In this document: in pieces, positions 41,486 through 49,676 of the stretch | How the letters are laid out: each line of letters begins with the position of its first letter | How positions within the stretch are numbered: position 1 is the first letter of the stretch | NCBI RefSeq assembly: GCF_900116405.1 | Contig: NZ_FPAQ01000025.1 | Location: forward strand, 1-57,388 | Source: Halomonas saccharevitans | Lineage (GTDB): Bacteria; Pseudomonadota; Gammaproteobacteria; Pseudomonadales; Halomonadaceae | DNA length: 57,388 nt | Reading direction: 5' to 3' | Translations under genes and position numbers: made by a program | The notes under the pieces: model-generated | The model's input: the letters and a program-made list of their open reading frames with translations, nothing else | Told to the model about the DNA's origin: nothing | Database searches by the model: none

Positions 41486-42117
41486 GGAAGTCTCACCCAG
41501 TGATCGAGATTGGGGGAAAACTCGGATAGCTCGTAACGAGCCCCGGAAACGCTGCCCTGCGGATTCACGCGTCCTTCAGCGAACCAAGCGACGACCTGAA
41601 CGAACATTCGACACATCTGCAGGAAAACCCTCTGGCGGTTCTCCGCGTCGGTGAGCTCAGGGTCATAGGGCCTGGCCGCCTGAAGGATCGGTTTGCCGGT
41701 ATCCATGCCTTCATCCACGAAGTGAACGGTTGCTCCGATAAACTTGCAGCCGGCCTTCAGCGTATCTCCAAAGCCGTCCAGGCCGGGACAGGCGGGCAGG
41801 ACAGCGGGGTGGAAGTTGACGATACGCCCCCGATATTGCTGCAGAAACTTACCGGAGAGTAACCGGGAGTACGACGAGAGGAAGAGATCAACCTCCGGCT
41901 TGCCCAGGAAATAGTCGTAGAGAGCATCCGAGAATTCCCTGCCGGTTCGACATGGCAGCACCTCGACGGCAATGCCATGACGTCGGGCGACTCCTTCGGC
42001 AGCACACTCGCGGTCACACACCACCAGGGCGATGTTCTGCCTACAAGCATCCACCTTGAGCGCTTCGTCGAGCACACTGCCGCCGGAAGACACCAGTACC
42101 ACCATGTTCTTCGCCAT
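41482..42117 (-). CDS. Formyltransferase-family protein (PurN/Fmt-like fold)
   Basis: A 211-residue protein with the formyltransferase fold. VVLVSSGGS opens it, and RIVNFHPAVLPACPG (about 95-109) corresponds to the Asn-His part of the catalytic triad. ATVHFVDEGMDTGKPI (about 121-136) supplies the conserved Asp. It is probably not PurN itself, because it lies among glycan genes and several PurN residues differ. It may formylate an amino sugar or an amine made by the decarboxylase. Confidence 0.8.
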   Translation of the reverse strand: MAKNMVVLVSSGGSVLDEALKVDACRQNIALVVCDRECAAEGVARRHGIAVEVLPCRTGREFSDALYDYFLGKPEVDLFLSSYSRLLSGKFLQQYRGRIVNFHPAVLPACPGLDGFGDTLKAGCKFIGATVHFVDEGMDTGKPILQAARPYDPELTDAENRQRVFLQMCRMFVQVVAWFAEGRVNPQGSVSGARYELSEFSPNLDHWVRLP

Positions 42118-42165
42118 GTAACACCAGCCCTCTGGGATGGTCGAGATTCCTGGTGTATTAGCTCT

Positions 42166-42957
42166 TCATCCCTGTCCCTTCTGGTAGAAGCGTTCCGCAT
42201 CGGGCCGATACCACTCGTCCAAATTGACCGGTACCCGGCTGTTGTAGCCTAAGAGTTGTCGGGTCAACGGAGAAAGGTCCCGGCCGTACTCCTCACCCAA
42301 CATGCGTGCGTAATCCACCTGGGGCTTGATGAAGGGCCGGGTGAAGCCGCTGGTCAGGGCGACACGAGTGTCGTCTGTCTTGTTATGACCACCGCGATGC
42401 CAAAGATAAGAATTGAAGAACACGACGGAGCCGGCGGGACCGATGATCGGAATGCAGCTAGCCTCGAACTCCTCATCGGTAGGCTTATGTTCCTTGTGGT
42501 GAGAACCAGGCAGTATCTGGGTGGCACCGTTATCGACAGTAAAATCATCGAGCATCACTATCATATTAAGGCGAACCTTGAAGCCTGGAATATAGGTGCC
42601 AATATCACGATGAACGCTGTGCAGATAATTTCGCTTGTGCGCGTAGCCGGCAGTGGGCGTACTGCAGCACAGGATATAAGGTTTTTCGTCGAAATAGCGT
42701 GCAATGTAATCGTGGAAAAGGTGCATCTGGTAGAACCGGTCGAGGCTATCATTGCCGCCAACAGTCTGATGCGCCGTACCGTCCCCGAACTCGCTCAAAC
42801 CCCGCTCGACCTGGTATGTCTCGCAGTGATCTATCCACTTCAGCACGTCGGTCTTCATCTCTGCCACTAAATCAGCATCCACTGCCTTCTCGAAGATGAC
42901 CCATCCCGCCCCATCCATCTGGTGGTCATACTCTTTCATCGCCATTTCGGTAGTCAT
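42166..42957 (-). CDS. Phytanoyl-CoA-dioxygenase family Fe(II)/2-oxoglutarate oxygenase
   Basis: A 263-residue protein with the iron facial triad in HSVHRDIGTY (H-x-D, about 118-127) and LWHRGGHNKTDDTRVALT (distal His about 194, Arg for 2-oxoglutarate). It probably hydroxylates a small molecule or glycan. It is the first gene of the module running to 37362. The 238-nt upstream gap (42958-43195) is AT-rich and shows no gene I can support. Confidence 0.82.
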   Translation of the reverse strand: MTTEMAMKEYDHQMDGAGWVIFEKAVDADLVAEMKTDVLKWIDHCETYQVERGLSEFGDGTAHQTVGGNDSLDRFYQMHLFHDYIARYFDEKPYILCCSTPTAGYAHKRNYLHSVHRDIGTYIPGFKVRLNMIVMLDDFTVDNGATQILPGSHHKEHKPTDEEFEASCIPIIGPAGSVVFFNSYLWHRGGHNKTDDTRVALTSGFTRPFIKPQVDYARMLGEEYGRDLSPLTRQLLGYNSRVPVNLDEWYRPDAERFYQKGQG

Positions 42958-43195
42958 GCCTCAATACCCCAGCAGCAGAAGTACCTATGTCGACCTCACC
43001 ATCAACAACCGTGGCTTTCCACACTACCCAAGGAGAGATCGCCTAATCTTTTACCCGCTTCTTCCATCCAACCATTCGAGACTATTAAGGGATAAACGAG
43101 AAAATTTACACTCGACCACCAAATCTACACATAAAGCTACACTCCACGTCGGCACCTTGCCAGCATCATTGCTCTCATACAAAAGTTGCAAGTGC

Positions 43196-44476
43196 TCAAC
43201 TGGGATCGTCCTGCAGCTGGTATGTGTCGGTGCCATGATTCCGGGGCAGATGCTCGTGGCGCACCAGCAACCCCTCCGCGTATAGTTGATCCTCCAGGGA
43301 GGTCATATCGGCTTCGAGACGCTCGCGGGCGACCTGATATTGCTCCCACAGCGCCTGGATAATCGACTGCATCGCGTCGTGGGTCATCAACAGCTGCCAA
43401 AACTCAGCGCTGATTCCGATCAGGCGATATACCCTGGCGGCATCATCAGCTCGCTGTGGGAGCTTGGCAACGATCACCTCGTCGTCCCAGCAACACCAGA
43501 GCACGCGATCATGGACTCGAAGCTCCGTCCCGGGGGTCGGCATATTCAGTGTCAGGGTCGGCAGATACTTCGCATCGGCATCGTTCTCGAGGCGCCGCTG
43601 CAGCAAGCGACGCTTGAGGGAGCGTGAAGGCGGCACCACATCCCAGTCCTCCAAGAAACGGCCTTCAACATCGTCCCAGCGCCGGGTCTGCGGCGTACAC
43701 CAGGCGAAGGCAACGCCCAGAGTCTGTCCCAGCCAGTAGAAGTCCTCACCAAGTTGGGCATATCGCCGACGGCGCCACTCCTCATGCCCTGCGACGCCTT
43801 GAGCCGGTGAGGTATCCTTGAGGCTGACGCCGGCAATGCAGTTCACCACCCTGGGTTCACGCGCTACGATACCCGCGCAGAGCGCCTCAGGTGCATAGAG
43901 CGGACAGAACACCACGGAGTCGCTGGCGATACGACTCAGACATTCGCGGAACCGTTTGCCAGTCAGGCTGCAGTCGTCAATTACGAACAGCACCCTGTCG
44001 GCATCGGCCGCCTCCAGGCTTGTGAACTGGTTGGGTTTCAAGTCGAGGTGGTAGGCCAGCATTCCCAGCACGATCAGGCCTCCGCGGGGAATGGCAGCAA
44101 ACTGCGCGGATTGGAGTGTGTCGGCACCAAAGACCGTGACCAGTCGTTCGGCAAGCTGGCCACACACCTCCTCGGCCTGTGAGTAGTCGACGAACTCACG
44201 CTCGTGCAGAAGGACATCGAGATACCCTCTCAACTGCAGCAGCAATACCTGCTGCTCGTCGCTAAAGGTCCCTGCCACCGCCAGCAAGGGTACAGGCTCG
44301 CACCTTCCAATGAGTACCGAATCTGGTAACCGAGACCAGAGAGGGTTGGCACGAACCGCCGCCGCCAGCTCCGCGACGGCTGCAGGTGTATCCGGCTTCC
44401 CGGTGACTGCCAGCAGCCTGGCAGCAGAGACCTCCGCGCCGTCATACAGTGTCACCATCAGGTTGTCTGCTCCCAC
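43196..44476 (-). CDS. Phosphoribosyltransferase-like domain fused to a C-terminal PqqD-like RRE domain
   Basis: A 426-residue protein starting GTG. Residues about 95-220 look like a phosphoribosyltransferase: IPRGG (129-133) and the PRPP-type motif VLFVIDDCSLTGK (163-174). Residues about 318-405 look like PqqD: RVHDRVLWCCWDDEVIVA, then RLIGISAEFWQLL, and a helical end finishing LYAEGLL. PqqD-like RREs bind RiPP leader peptides, so this may be a tailoring enzyme recruited by the leader of the nearby precursor (45549-45749). Its start overlaps the stop of the kinase gene by one base. The domain assignments are by eye. Confidence 0.7.
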   Translation of the reverse strand: MGADNLMVTLYDGAEVSAARLLAVTGKPDTPAAVAELAAAVRANPLWSRLPDSVLIGRCEPVPLLAVAGTFSDEQQVLLLQLRGYLDVLLHEREFVDYSQAEEVCGQLAERLVTVFGADTLQSAQFAAIPRGGLIVLGMLAYHLDLKPNQFTSLEAADADRVLFVIDDCSLTGKRFRECLSRIASDSVVFCPLYAPEALCAGIVAREPRVVNCIAGVSLKDTSPAQGVAGHEEWRRRRYAQLGEDFYWLGQTLGVAFAWCTPQTRRWDDVEGRFLEDWDVVPPSRSLKRRLLQRRLENDADAKYLPTLTLNMPTPGTELRVHDRVLWCCWDDEVIVAKLPQRADDAARVYRLIGISAEFWQLLMTHDAMQSIIQALWEQYQVARERLEADMTSLEDQLYAEGLLVRHEHLPRNHGTDTYQLQDDPS

Positions 44477-45432
44477 TAGCTAACCTCCAGATCGCGCTCG
44501 ATGGCAGCATGCACCTCGGCCAGATAACAGCAACCGTCCGGATAGCGCAGCATCTTTACGGGAGTGGTGCGCGCCACACGAACCAGATGGGTGAAGCGAT
44601 CACGTAACATGGGAGTCGCCTCGAGGATATGGCCGAGGAAGGAGTGTCTGGCCAGCTCCGCTACCGCTCTGGTAGGCGGCAGCGTTTCGATGACCGGGCT
44701 CGCGTAATTTGCCCTGTCGATCAGGTAGATCGCCCCCACTGGGCGGGCCTCGGCATCGAAACTACCCAGGTCCGTCACCGGCACGCTCAACTTGGTAAAA
44801 CCCGGATGAAAACGAGGGTATGCACTGAATCGCCCCTTCCCAAAGAGTGTGAGTTGCTCAGGCGTCAGCTTGACCAGCGGGAAGGCCGAGCGACAGCAAA
44901 CCCTGCCCGCCCTCTCCTCGACAGCGGCGATATCATCTGCCATCAAGGGAAAGCCAGCCGCGACCATGGAGCTCACCAGGGTGCTCTTGCCCGCCCCCTT
45001 ATCGCCAGCCAGCAGCACGGCCCGTTCGCCCACCATAATGGCCCCCGCATGCAGGGCCAGAATGCCCTGATGCTCCAGGTAGCAGGCCATAACATGCCCC
45101 AGCAGCAGGATATTGATCATATAGGCCAATCCCGGCTCGACGAGTCGGCACTCGATCTCTCCCGTCCGGAGATAGAAGTCGGCAATCCCTGGAAAGCGCA
45201 TCAACCAAGCAGAGCCACTCACCTCGAAAAGCTGCACGGCAGGCTCACCGGCGTCATTGAGACGCTTGCTGAGGTACAGCGAAATACCAGCAGATGCCTG
45301 CACCTCGCCAAGGCCAGCCGGAAGGCATCGGAAGAAGAGCTCAGGAGTCGCAAGCGGTGAGGCTTCCGCCATGGGAATGGTCAGTTTCATATTGGCCAGG
45401 GTTTCGAAACCGAACAGGCGGAAGCGGTACAT
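44476..45432 (-). CDS. HprK-like kinase 1 (lasso/RiPP tailoring)
   Basis: A 318-residue protein related to the C-terminal domain of HPr kinase. HAGA (about 128-131), the Walker A GDKGAGKST (143-151) and MADD (164-167) are kept. Such enzymes in lasso clusters phosphorylate the C-terminal Ser of the precursor; here the adjacent precursor 1 ends in Thr. The gene lies 116 nt after precursor 1 and is coupled to the PRTase-RRE gene. GGAAATGAG precedes the start. It also resembles HprK-related kinases of other uncharacterised systems, so lasso tailoring is an inference from context. Confidence 0.75.
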   Translation of the reverse strand: MYRFRLFGFETLANMKLTIPMAEASPLATPELFFRCLPAGLGEVQASAGISLYLSKRLNDAGEPAVQLFEVSGSAWLMRFPGIADFYLRTGEIECRLVEPGLAYMINILLLGHVMACYLEHQGILALHAGAIMVGERAVLLAGDKGAGKSTLVSSMVAAGFPLMADDIAAVEERAGRVCCRSAFPLVKLTPEQLTLFGKGRFSAYPRFHPGFTKLSVPVTDLGSFDAEARPVGAIYLIDRANYASPVIETLPPTRAVAELARHSFLGHILEATPMLRDRFTHLVRVARTTPVKMLRYPDGCCYLAEVHAAIERDLEVS

Positions 45433-45480
45433 GACTCATTTCCAGGCCGAGGCACGTGGAGCGAGACGGCAAGGCTCTCC

Positions 45481-45532
45481 ACTGGGGGCGGCGCAAAGAA
45501 CTGGGGCGGCGCAAAGAAGCGACGCCCGCCCC
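45481..45532 (-). promoter_or_regulatory. Direct repeat and GC hairpin between lasso precursor 1 and kinase 1
   Basis: Two copies of CTGGGGCGGCGCAAAGAA (the first with one extra G) lie in tandem at 45482-45518. The second copy pairs with GCGGGCG/CCCGCCCC sequence to form a hairpin over 45503-45532. It lies 17 nt after the precursor stop on the minus strand. No T run follows, so it may act as a processing site or partial terminator that raises precursor mRNA over that of the enzymes. Confidence 0.45.
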
Positions 45533-45548
45533 TAATATCACACTACCG

Positions 45549-45749
45549 CTATGTGACGAACCCCGGTGTCACGCTACCGTCGTCAGGGTTGCCGATTGGC
45601 TTGCCAGCAGGATTGTAGAACACGTCACCAGGTCCGCCGGAGCCGCCGAGGCGAGTCAAATCCGATACGGCACCCCAGTGGTAAAGCCGAGGTGGCTGAT
45701 ACCTGGCCCTGCCGTTGGTCTGGCAGGAATCCTTTGCATTGTTATTCAT
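45549..45749 (-). CDS. Lasso peptide precursor 1
   Basis: A 66-residue peptide starting MNNNAKD at 45749, with GGAGG 6 nt upstream. The leader motif YQPPRL (17-22) is the YxxPxL recognition sequence of lasso leaders, followed by G26 and T32. With T at -2, the core starts at L34 and runs 33 residues. The first nine core residues (LGGSGGPGD) put Asp at position 9, allowing a 9-residue macrolactam. If the core began at G35 the ring would have 8. The tail is long, polar and ends GFVT. It lies 179 nt after the cyclase gene C1. Confidence 0.82.
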   Translation of the reverse strand: MNNNAKDSCQTNGRARYQPPRLYHWGAVSDLTRLGGSGGPGDVFYNPAGKPIGNPDDGSVTPGFVT

Positions 45750-45928
45750 TACCGCCTCCCTGATCATCGAAGGTGATCCCGTCATGGCTGGTGACACCAC
45801 TCTCGACCGCCAGCAGGACTGTTAAAAATATAGCACCCTTCACCAGGATACATATCGTTTACAAAAGTATTGGCGGGAATTCATCTCCAGGGGCCAAGGA
45901 AGAGAATGGCATGAGGCCTGACAACGCG

Positions 45929-47842
45929 TTAGGCCCACCAGCGACGCAGCCAGAGTTCGAGCGATAGCGCAGGCCAGAAATCGACTGCTTGGGGGGCGCC
46001 GCGACAGTGGCGGCGAAACAGCGCCCGATACTGTGCCTCGTCGATCAGACCAAGCGCCGCACAGCGGCTATCCGTCATCAGATCCAGCACCCTGTCATAA
46101 GCCAGATGGCGAATCGCATGTTCATACAGGGGGGCCGGCATCACCTTCCGACAGTGCTGGAGCGCCTCATCCGGCATGATGCCTCGGACTGCCTGGCGGG
46201 CAAGCCGTTTAGGCTGACGAAATCCGTCGACCCGGTGCTGGGGACAGGCAAGCACAAAGGCGGCCAGGCGCCGATCACTCCATGGATCTGCCCTGACCAG
46301 GCCATGGGTTGCACACTGCCGTTCGACGAGCCGCATCACGCTCATGACCAGGGGCGAGAAGATCTGCCGATAGCGCTCGCGGTGGGAGGCCCGGATCCAG
46401 GCATTGGAGTCGGCAACCAGCGGGTCCCGACCGGGTAAGCCAGCGCGCAGAGCCAGGTCGGGCGTCACGAACGAGGGCAGACGATCACGCGGGGAGTAGG
46501 CGGACAGCCGAGCGTCGCTGAAGGGAGCCTGCCTTAAGGGCCTGGTCAGAAGGCTCAAGGCATCATCCAGTACCGGCCTGATCCCGAAACGACACAGGCC
46601 CCGAGTCCGACCAAGCCCATGGTCATGTCGCAGGCCAGCCAGCTCATGCCGCGCCTCGCGCCAGCGTCCATCACGAACCAGGCCCGCCAGCTCGTGAATC
46701 GAGCCGCCCACCACCACATCGCCACGAAAGCCAAACCAGGCGCTGCGACAGCCATCTGCCGCGGCGCCGCGCAGCACCTTGTCGACAAACCCCTGATAGA
46801 TCAGGTTAAAGGGACCATCCTCGTCCGGTACATAGGCAGACAGGTCCATCAAGGGGTAGGTCTGTTCGGCCGGAATCTCCTTGACGGGGATGGAAAAGCG
46901 CTTGGCAAGGCGGTAGATGTTGTCGCGCTCGTCGCACTCGGGATGCTGGGTGAAGGCCCAGCTGTAGGCCCTGAGGGCCGGCATATCCCTCCCCTGCTCG
47001 GCCAGCCATCCCGCTATCGAGGCGATACTCCCCGAGTCCATCCCACCACTCAAGGAGATGGCGGCAGGCGAGGCGACCCGAGAGCGACAACGCACCGCCT
47101 CGACGAGGAGCGCCCGAAAATGCTCGGCATAATCGCCGCTATCCCGGTAGTGCAGCCGATCATCAGGGTCCGGCTTCCATATCACACGTCGCCGCACCCT
47201 GCCGCGCGCATCGATCTCGACCTCCTCACCGGGCAGGACCTCATCGATGCCCTCAAAGAAGGTACAGCCGGGCGGGGTCTGCAGATCTGAGAGATGCCAT
47301 GCCATCGCCAGGCGATTGGCACGCCGCCTGACCCCCTCCACGGCCAGAATCTGGCTCAGCTCGGTGGCAAAGAGGATGCGCCCCGACTCGACCCGATAAT
47401 AGAGCGATCGCATGCCCATGGCGTCTCTTGCCAGCTGCAGGGTTCGCTGCCCCCCATCCCAGAGGGCGTAGGCAAAGTCGCCTATCAGCCGGCCAGGACC
47501 GCCCTGCGGGTCATGCAGAAGGGTCCCGAACATCAGATGGCCATCGGTTGCCGTCTCCCGCTGGGTAAAGGCAGAAGGCTGCCACGCAAGACACGCCTCG
47601 CGGTTATCCAGACGGGCATCCGCGACCAACACCAAATGACCATCCGGAGAGGCTTCGGGGCGGCACGCCCCCGTACCATCCGAGGAGCTATCGCGGGAGA
47701 GACACGCCACCCCCATCCCCGCCTGGCGGTGATAGAAGACCTCATCGACCAGCCGATGCTGGCACCTCGCCACCATGGCGGCCAGATGCGAGGGCGCGAC
47801 CGGACGCCCGTCGAGGCTGACAATACCGCAGATGGCACTCAT
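45929..47842 (-). CDS. Lasso peptide cyclase C1 (asparagine-synthetase-like)
   Basis: A 637-residue AsnB-like protein. The N-terminal glutaminase-like domain starts MSAICGIVSL and lacks Cys2, as in lasso cyclases that need no glutamine. The ATP PP-loop LSGGMDS (264-270) is intact. The usual GxGxDE region is changed to GFRGDVVVGG (371-380), an unusual variant. It starts one base after the ABC gene stop. It probably closes the macrolactam of precursor 1, the nearest precursor. Confidence 0.8.
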   Translation of the reverse strand: MSAICGIVSLDGRPVAPSHLAAMVARCQHRLVDEVFYHRQAGMGVACLSRDSSSDGTGACRPEASPDGHLVLVADARLDNREACLAWQPSAFTQRETATDGHLMFGTLLHDPQGGPGRLIGDFAYALWDGGQRTLQLARDAMGMRSLYYRVESGRILFATELSQILAVEGVRRRANRLAMAWHLSDLQTPPGCTFFEGIDEVLPGEEVEIDARGRVRRRVIWKPDPDDRLHYRDSGDYAEHFRALLVEAVRCRSRVASPAAISLSGGMDSGSIASIAGWLAEQGRDMPALRAYSWAFTQHPECDERDNIYRLAKRFSIPVKEIPAEQTYPLMDLSAYVPDEDGPFNLIYQGFVDKVLRGAAADGCRSAWFGFRGDVVVGGSIHELAGLVRDGRWREARHELAGLRHDHGLGRTRGLCRFGIRPVLDDALSLLTRPLRQAPFSDARLSAYSPRDRLPSFVTPDLALRAGLPGRDPLVADSNAWIRASHRERYRQIFSPLVMSVMRLVERQCATHGLVRADPWSDRRLAAFVLACPQHRVDGFRQPKRLARQAVRGIMPDEALQHCRKVMPAPLYEHAIRHLAYDRVLDLMTDSRCAALGLIDEAQYRALFRRHCRGAPQAVDFWPALSLELWLRRWWA

Positions 47843-49663
47843 TCAGGCCTCGACCTCTCGATAGTGGTACGCCTGCTGGCTAAAGAGCGCGCAGTACATG
47901 CCACCCTGATGTATCAACTCATCATGGGTACCGGTCTCACGTATTTCCCCGTTATCCAGCACATAGATATAATCCGCCATGCGCACCGTGGAGAGCCGAT
48001 GGCTGATGACCAGGGCGGCACGATGGTCGATGCGCTCGCGGAAGTTGGTGAACAGATCGAACTCGGCCCCCGGGTCGAGGGCACTGGTGGGCTCATCGAG
48101 GATGATCACTTCGGACTGGTGCATAAAGGCACGGGCCAGGGCCACCTTCTGCCACTGACCGATGCTGAGCTCCTGGCCATCATCGAACATGCGGGTAAGC
48201 GGCGTGTCGTAACCGCTAAGCAAGGTGCGAACGAAGAGATCCGCCCCCGACCTCTCTCCCGCCACTTCCACCAGCGACGTATCCTCGGGTTGACGGATAT
48301 CACCATAGCGAATGTTGCTGCGCACGGTGTCGGCATACTTGCCGTAATCCTGGAAGATGACACTGAACTTGCGCCGGTACTCATCGAGGGAGTACTCCCG
48401 GACATCGGTACCGTCCAGGGTGATCCGTCCCGCACTGGGGTCGTAGAGCCGGCAGAGCAGCTTGATCAGCGATGTCTTGCCGGACCCGTTAGCCCCCACC
48501 AGCGCCACGACCTGCCCCGGCCGAATCGTGAGATTGATGTTATGCAGCACCTCATGGCGGGTGCCGGGGTAGCGAAAGCTGACGTTCTCGAAGCATAGTC
48601 CCTGGCTTATCCGCGGCGGCAGCGGCCTGGGATCGCTGGGCTCCGCTATGACCGGCCGCACATCGAGGAACTCGAACAACAGGCCAATAAAGAGGTGGTC
48701 CTCGTAGAGCCGCGATAGCTGACTCACCAGCTCCTGGCCCATGGACTGGGCGCGCTGGAACACCAGCAGGAAGAGCACCAGATCCCCCACACTGTTGCGA
48801 CCTTCTGAGGTTTCCCAGGCGAGATAGCCCAGCGCCAGGAAAAACGCCGCCGTCGCCACCACCGACACTCCAACCTCGACGATCGTGCGCTGCCGACTGA
48901 TCGCCAGCCTCTCCCGGCGGATCAAGGCCTTCAGTTCATCATAACGCTGGCTCAGGAAGTCACCCAGCTGATTGAGTCGCAGCTCCTTGGCGTTGATATC
49001 CGAGGTCAATAACCAGTCCAGATAGGCCGCCTTGCGCTCCATCTGGGTGCGTTTGCGCTGCCAGTCATAGAGCCGGCGGGTGAAACGCAGCCTGACCAGC
49101 AAAGCCGGTACGGTGGCCACAACCAGCAGTGGCAACAGCATCCCGTTGATGGTGGCCAGCAACACCACGATGGCAACCAGCATCAGGCTGTTCTTGAACA
49201 GCAGCATCAGGTTGTTCGCGACCTGAACCGGGCGCTGGTTGCCCGACTCCCGGGCACGCTGCAGGGTATCGAAATAGCGCGGACTCTCGAAGAAGGCGAG
49301 ATCCGCGTGCACCGCACACTCATGGATAGCGTGATCGATATACTCGGCCACCAGCAGCCCCTGGATTTCCCTGGCGAATCCGGAAAAGCCGCGTGCCGCT
49401 AGAAACCCCAGTGAGCAGATGCCGGTTGTCGTCACCGTCCAGAGCAGCTGGCGAATGCCGTCTTCCGCGGCATCCCCCCCCAGCAGCGTCGTCACGCTGT
49501 CCACGAGTTGCTTCAGCAGATACAGCACCCCCAGCCCGAAAAGAATCTCGAGCGCCATCAGGCCGGTAGATATCGCCATCCAGGTTGGGCTGCTGACCCA
49601 GAGAATGACCAGGATGCGCCGCAGTGTCGCGAGATGAGCCAGCAACTTGGCGATGGAGGGCAT
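47843..49663 (-). CDS. ABC transporter for lasso peptide export (D protein)
   Basis: A 606-residue half-transporter with six transmembrane helices fused to a nucleotide-binding domain. Walker A is VGANGSGKTSL, the signature is ELSIGQWQKVALARAF (slightly degenerate) and Walker B is VIILDEPTSALD. I start at ATG 49663, preceded by AAGGAG; the frame is open to 49786. It overlaps no neighbour but starts 14 nt after the nucleotidyltransferase stop. It would export the mature lasso peptides and give immunity. Confidence 0.85.
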   Translation of the reverse strand: MPSIAKLLAHLATLRRILVILWVSSPTWMAISTGLMALEILFGLGVLYLLKQLVDSVTTLLGGDAAEDGIRQLLWTVTTTGICSLGFLAARGFSGFAREIQGLLVAEYIDHAIHECAVHADLAFFESPRYFDTLQRARESGNQRPVQVANNLMLLFKNSLMLVAIVVLLATINGMLLPLLVVATVPALLVRLRFTRRLYDWQRKRTQMERKAAYLDWLLTSDINAKELRLNQLGDFLSQRYDELKALIRRERLAISRQRTIVEVGVSVVATAAFFLALGYLAWETSEGRNSVGDLVLFLLVFQRAQSMGQELVSQLSRLYEDHLFIGLLFEFLDVRPVIAEPSDPRPLPPRISQGLCFENVSFRYPGTRHEVLHNINLTIRPGQVVALVGANGSGKTSLIKLLCRLYDPSAGRITLDGTDVREYSLDEYRRKFSVIFQDYGKYADTVRSNIRYGDIRQPEDTSLVEVAGERSGADLFVRTLLSGYDTPLTRMFDDGQELSIGQWQKVALARAFMHQSEVIILDEPTSALDPGAEFDLFTNFRERIDHRAALVISHRLSTVRMADYIYVLDNGEIRETGTHDELIHQGGMYCALFSQQAYHYREVEA

Positions 49664-49676
49664 AATGCTCCTTGGG

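Noticed and set aside
43051..43236. Possible small peptide gene upstream of the dioxygenase (minus strand)
   Set aside because: It overlaps the end of the PRTase-RRE gene, has no good ribosome site, and lacks the YxxPxL or WxxPxL leader pattern, so it is not a third lasso precursor.
45821..45890. Promoter for lasso precursor 1
   Set aside because: AT-rich elements such as TTGTAA and TATATT occur, but the spacing (26 bp) does not fit sigma-70, so I do not call it.
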